This document shows, in pieces, positions 63,582-64,000 of a stretch of DNA of 64,000 nucleotides. Both the position numbers and the translations under genes were made by a program. Origin of the DNA: Salegentibacter sp. (GTDB lineage: Bacteria > Bacteroidota > Bacteroidia > Flavobacteriales > Flavobacteriaceae). The notes beneath the pieces were generated by a model, which saw only the letters and a list, made by a program, of their open reading frames with translations, did not search any database and was not told where the DNA came from. Location: positions 157,566 through 221,565 of the forward strand of contig JAGXIH010000013.1 in assembly GCA_024635795.1 (NCBI GenBank). The letters run 5' to 3'. Each line of letters begins with the position of its first letter. Within the stretch, counting starts at the first letter, position 1.

Positions 63582-63725
63582 CTACAACGTCCCGTATAAA
63601 AACAGAGCGGGCGAACTTGATTGTCCGCAGGTTCCAACCGAAGGGAACAGCGCAGCACAATCCGCTGAGCAAGCAAGCACAGATTTCGATTAAAGACAGG
63701 TTCAAGCATTGCTTTTATATGTTGT
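63582..63725 (-). repeat. attC-like repeat B, interrupted at its R'' core by a group II intron
   Basis: On the minus strand: ACAAC (63725-63721), ATAAAA paired with TTTTTAT, the shared core (63716-63630) and the right end GTTGTAGC (63588-63581). ACAAC pairs with GTTGT of the right end. The sequence on the other side of ACAAC is replaced by the intron that starts at 63726. Confidence 0.55.
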
Positions 63726-64000
63726 GTGTGCCCAGCATGGGCATCTCTTAATATATCGAAGATATATTATTAATCTAGAGGGTGCAAGTCCCTTATGGGC
63801 AGGGGTGACGCCCTGAACCATTAGTAAGCCGCAAGGTTGCCAACTGTGAAGTTGGGACTAAAGGAAGCGGGACTACAAACCCTGGTACTGACGAACAGGA
63901 ACCGGATATGAGGCTGCAAGGTTGGATGAGCAAGCACATCATTGTGATGTCCTAAACATTTCTTTCGAAATGAATACCGAAGTAGTAGATCCGGCAGGAA
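63726..64000 (+). mobile_element. Group II intron, 5' part (domain I onward), truncated by window edge
   Basis: Starts GTGTGCCCAGCATGGGC (a GUGYG-type 5' end) and contains GAGGGTGCAAGTCCC, GGGGTGACGCCCTGAACC, TAGTAAGCCGCAAGG and AGGAAGCGGGACTACAAACC, all familiar blocks of bacterial group II intron domain I. The reverse transcriptase/maturase ORF and the 3' end should lie right of base 64000. Insertion is immediately after TTGT in the + strand, the strand opposite to the cassette gene. Confidence 0.8.

Noticed and set aside
63451-63705. 84-aa minus-strand ORF
   Set aside because: Overlaps the attC-like repeat B and the start of the 161-aa gene; no protein-like features.

Overview
The window reads as a chromosome segment from a marine-type member of the Flavobacteriaceae (Bacteroidota), plausibly near Gramella/Christiangramia, Salegentibacter or Zunongwangia. 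This is inferred from protein style (BshA, the GH3-serine hydrolase fusion, TamB, DUF4159, PepSY-like and YghZ-type genes), AT-leaning composition, frequent TTG/GTG starts and promoters of the Bacteroidota type (TTTG, about 19-21 nt, TAnnTTTG). No strain identification was possible without a search.

Layout. 1-11.2 kb: a truncated FAD-linked oxidase at the left edge (absent from the ORF track), a small outer-membrane barrel, then a long minus-strand cell-envelope/redox operon (amidase, MlaD-like MCE protein, two Fe-S redox proteins, a small conserved protein, a GH3-serine hydrolase fusion and BshA). 11.3-27.9 kb: housekeeping genes: LptD-like, RidA, MgsA, PfkA, a giant TamB, then divergently TsaD, RsmE, a DUF4159 protein, a SpoU methyltransferase, an AI-2E family transporter and a THUMP-like methyltransferase. 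On the minus strand follow a GT2-DUF2062 fusion and two hotdog dehydratases that look like remains of an aryl-polyene/flexirubin locus.

28-34.8 kb is an accessory region. It holds tRNA-Ser and tRNA-Pro, two broken tRNA-Pro-like copies carrying hairpins, three copies of a structured repeat of about 125 bp whose stems covary, a GC-richer APC-USP permease, a three-hairpin intergenic repeat, a potassium channel with a non-standard filter, a probable gene remnant and the 3' relic of a group II intron. 34.8-54 kb: an orphan histidine kinase, a DevBCA-like exporter, a carbohydrate locus (GH130 facing a PIG-L/GT4/GH100-like operon), SurE, a lipid kinase, NadBA, DeoC/DeoD, a class A beta-lactamase-like hydrolase, a YghZ-type reductase and ManA.

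54.2-64 kb: after tRNA-Arg lies a very AT-rich orphan gene whose boundaries behave like an integron cassette (GTTAGCA start, TGCTAAC directly after the stop, a bulged palindrome, GTTGTGC end). A potassium module follows (KdpDE-like two-component system, a 42-aa membrane peptide missing from the ORF track, KtrB/TrkH and KtrA/TrkA). At the right edge a second cassette-like gene on the minus strand is flanked by two related attC-like repeats of about 88 bp, and a group II intron begins exactly at a TTGT core of one of them. I regard these cassette/attC/intron structures as the best candidate for an under-described system here. No integron integrase is visible in the window.
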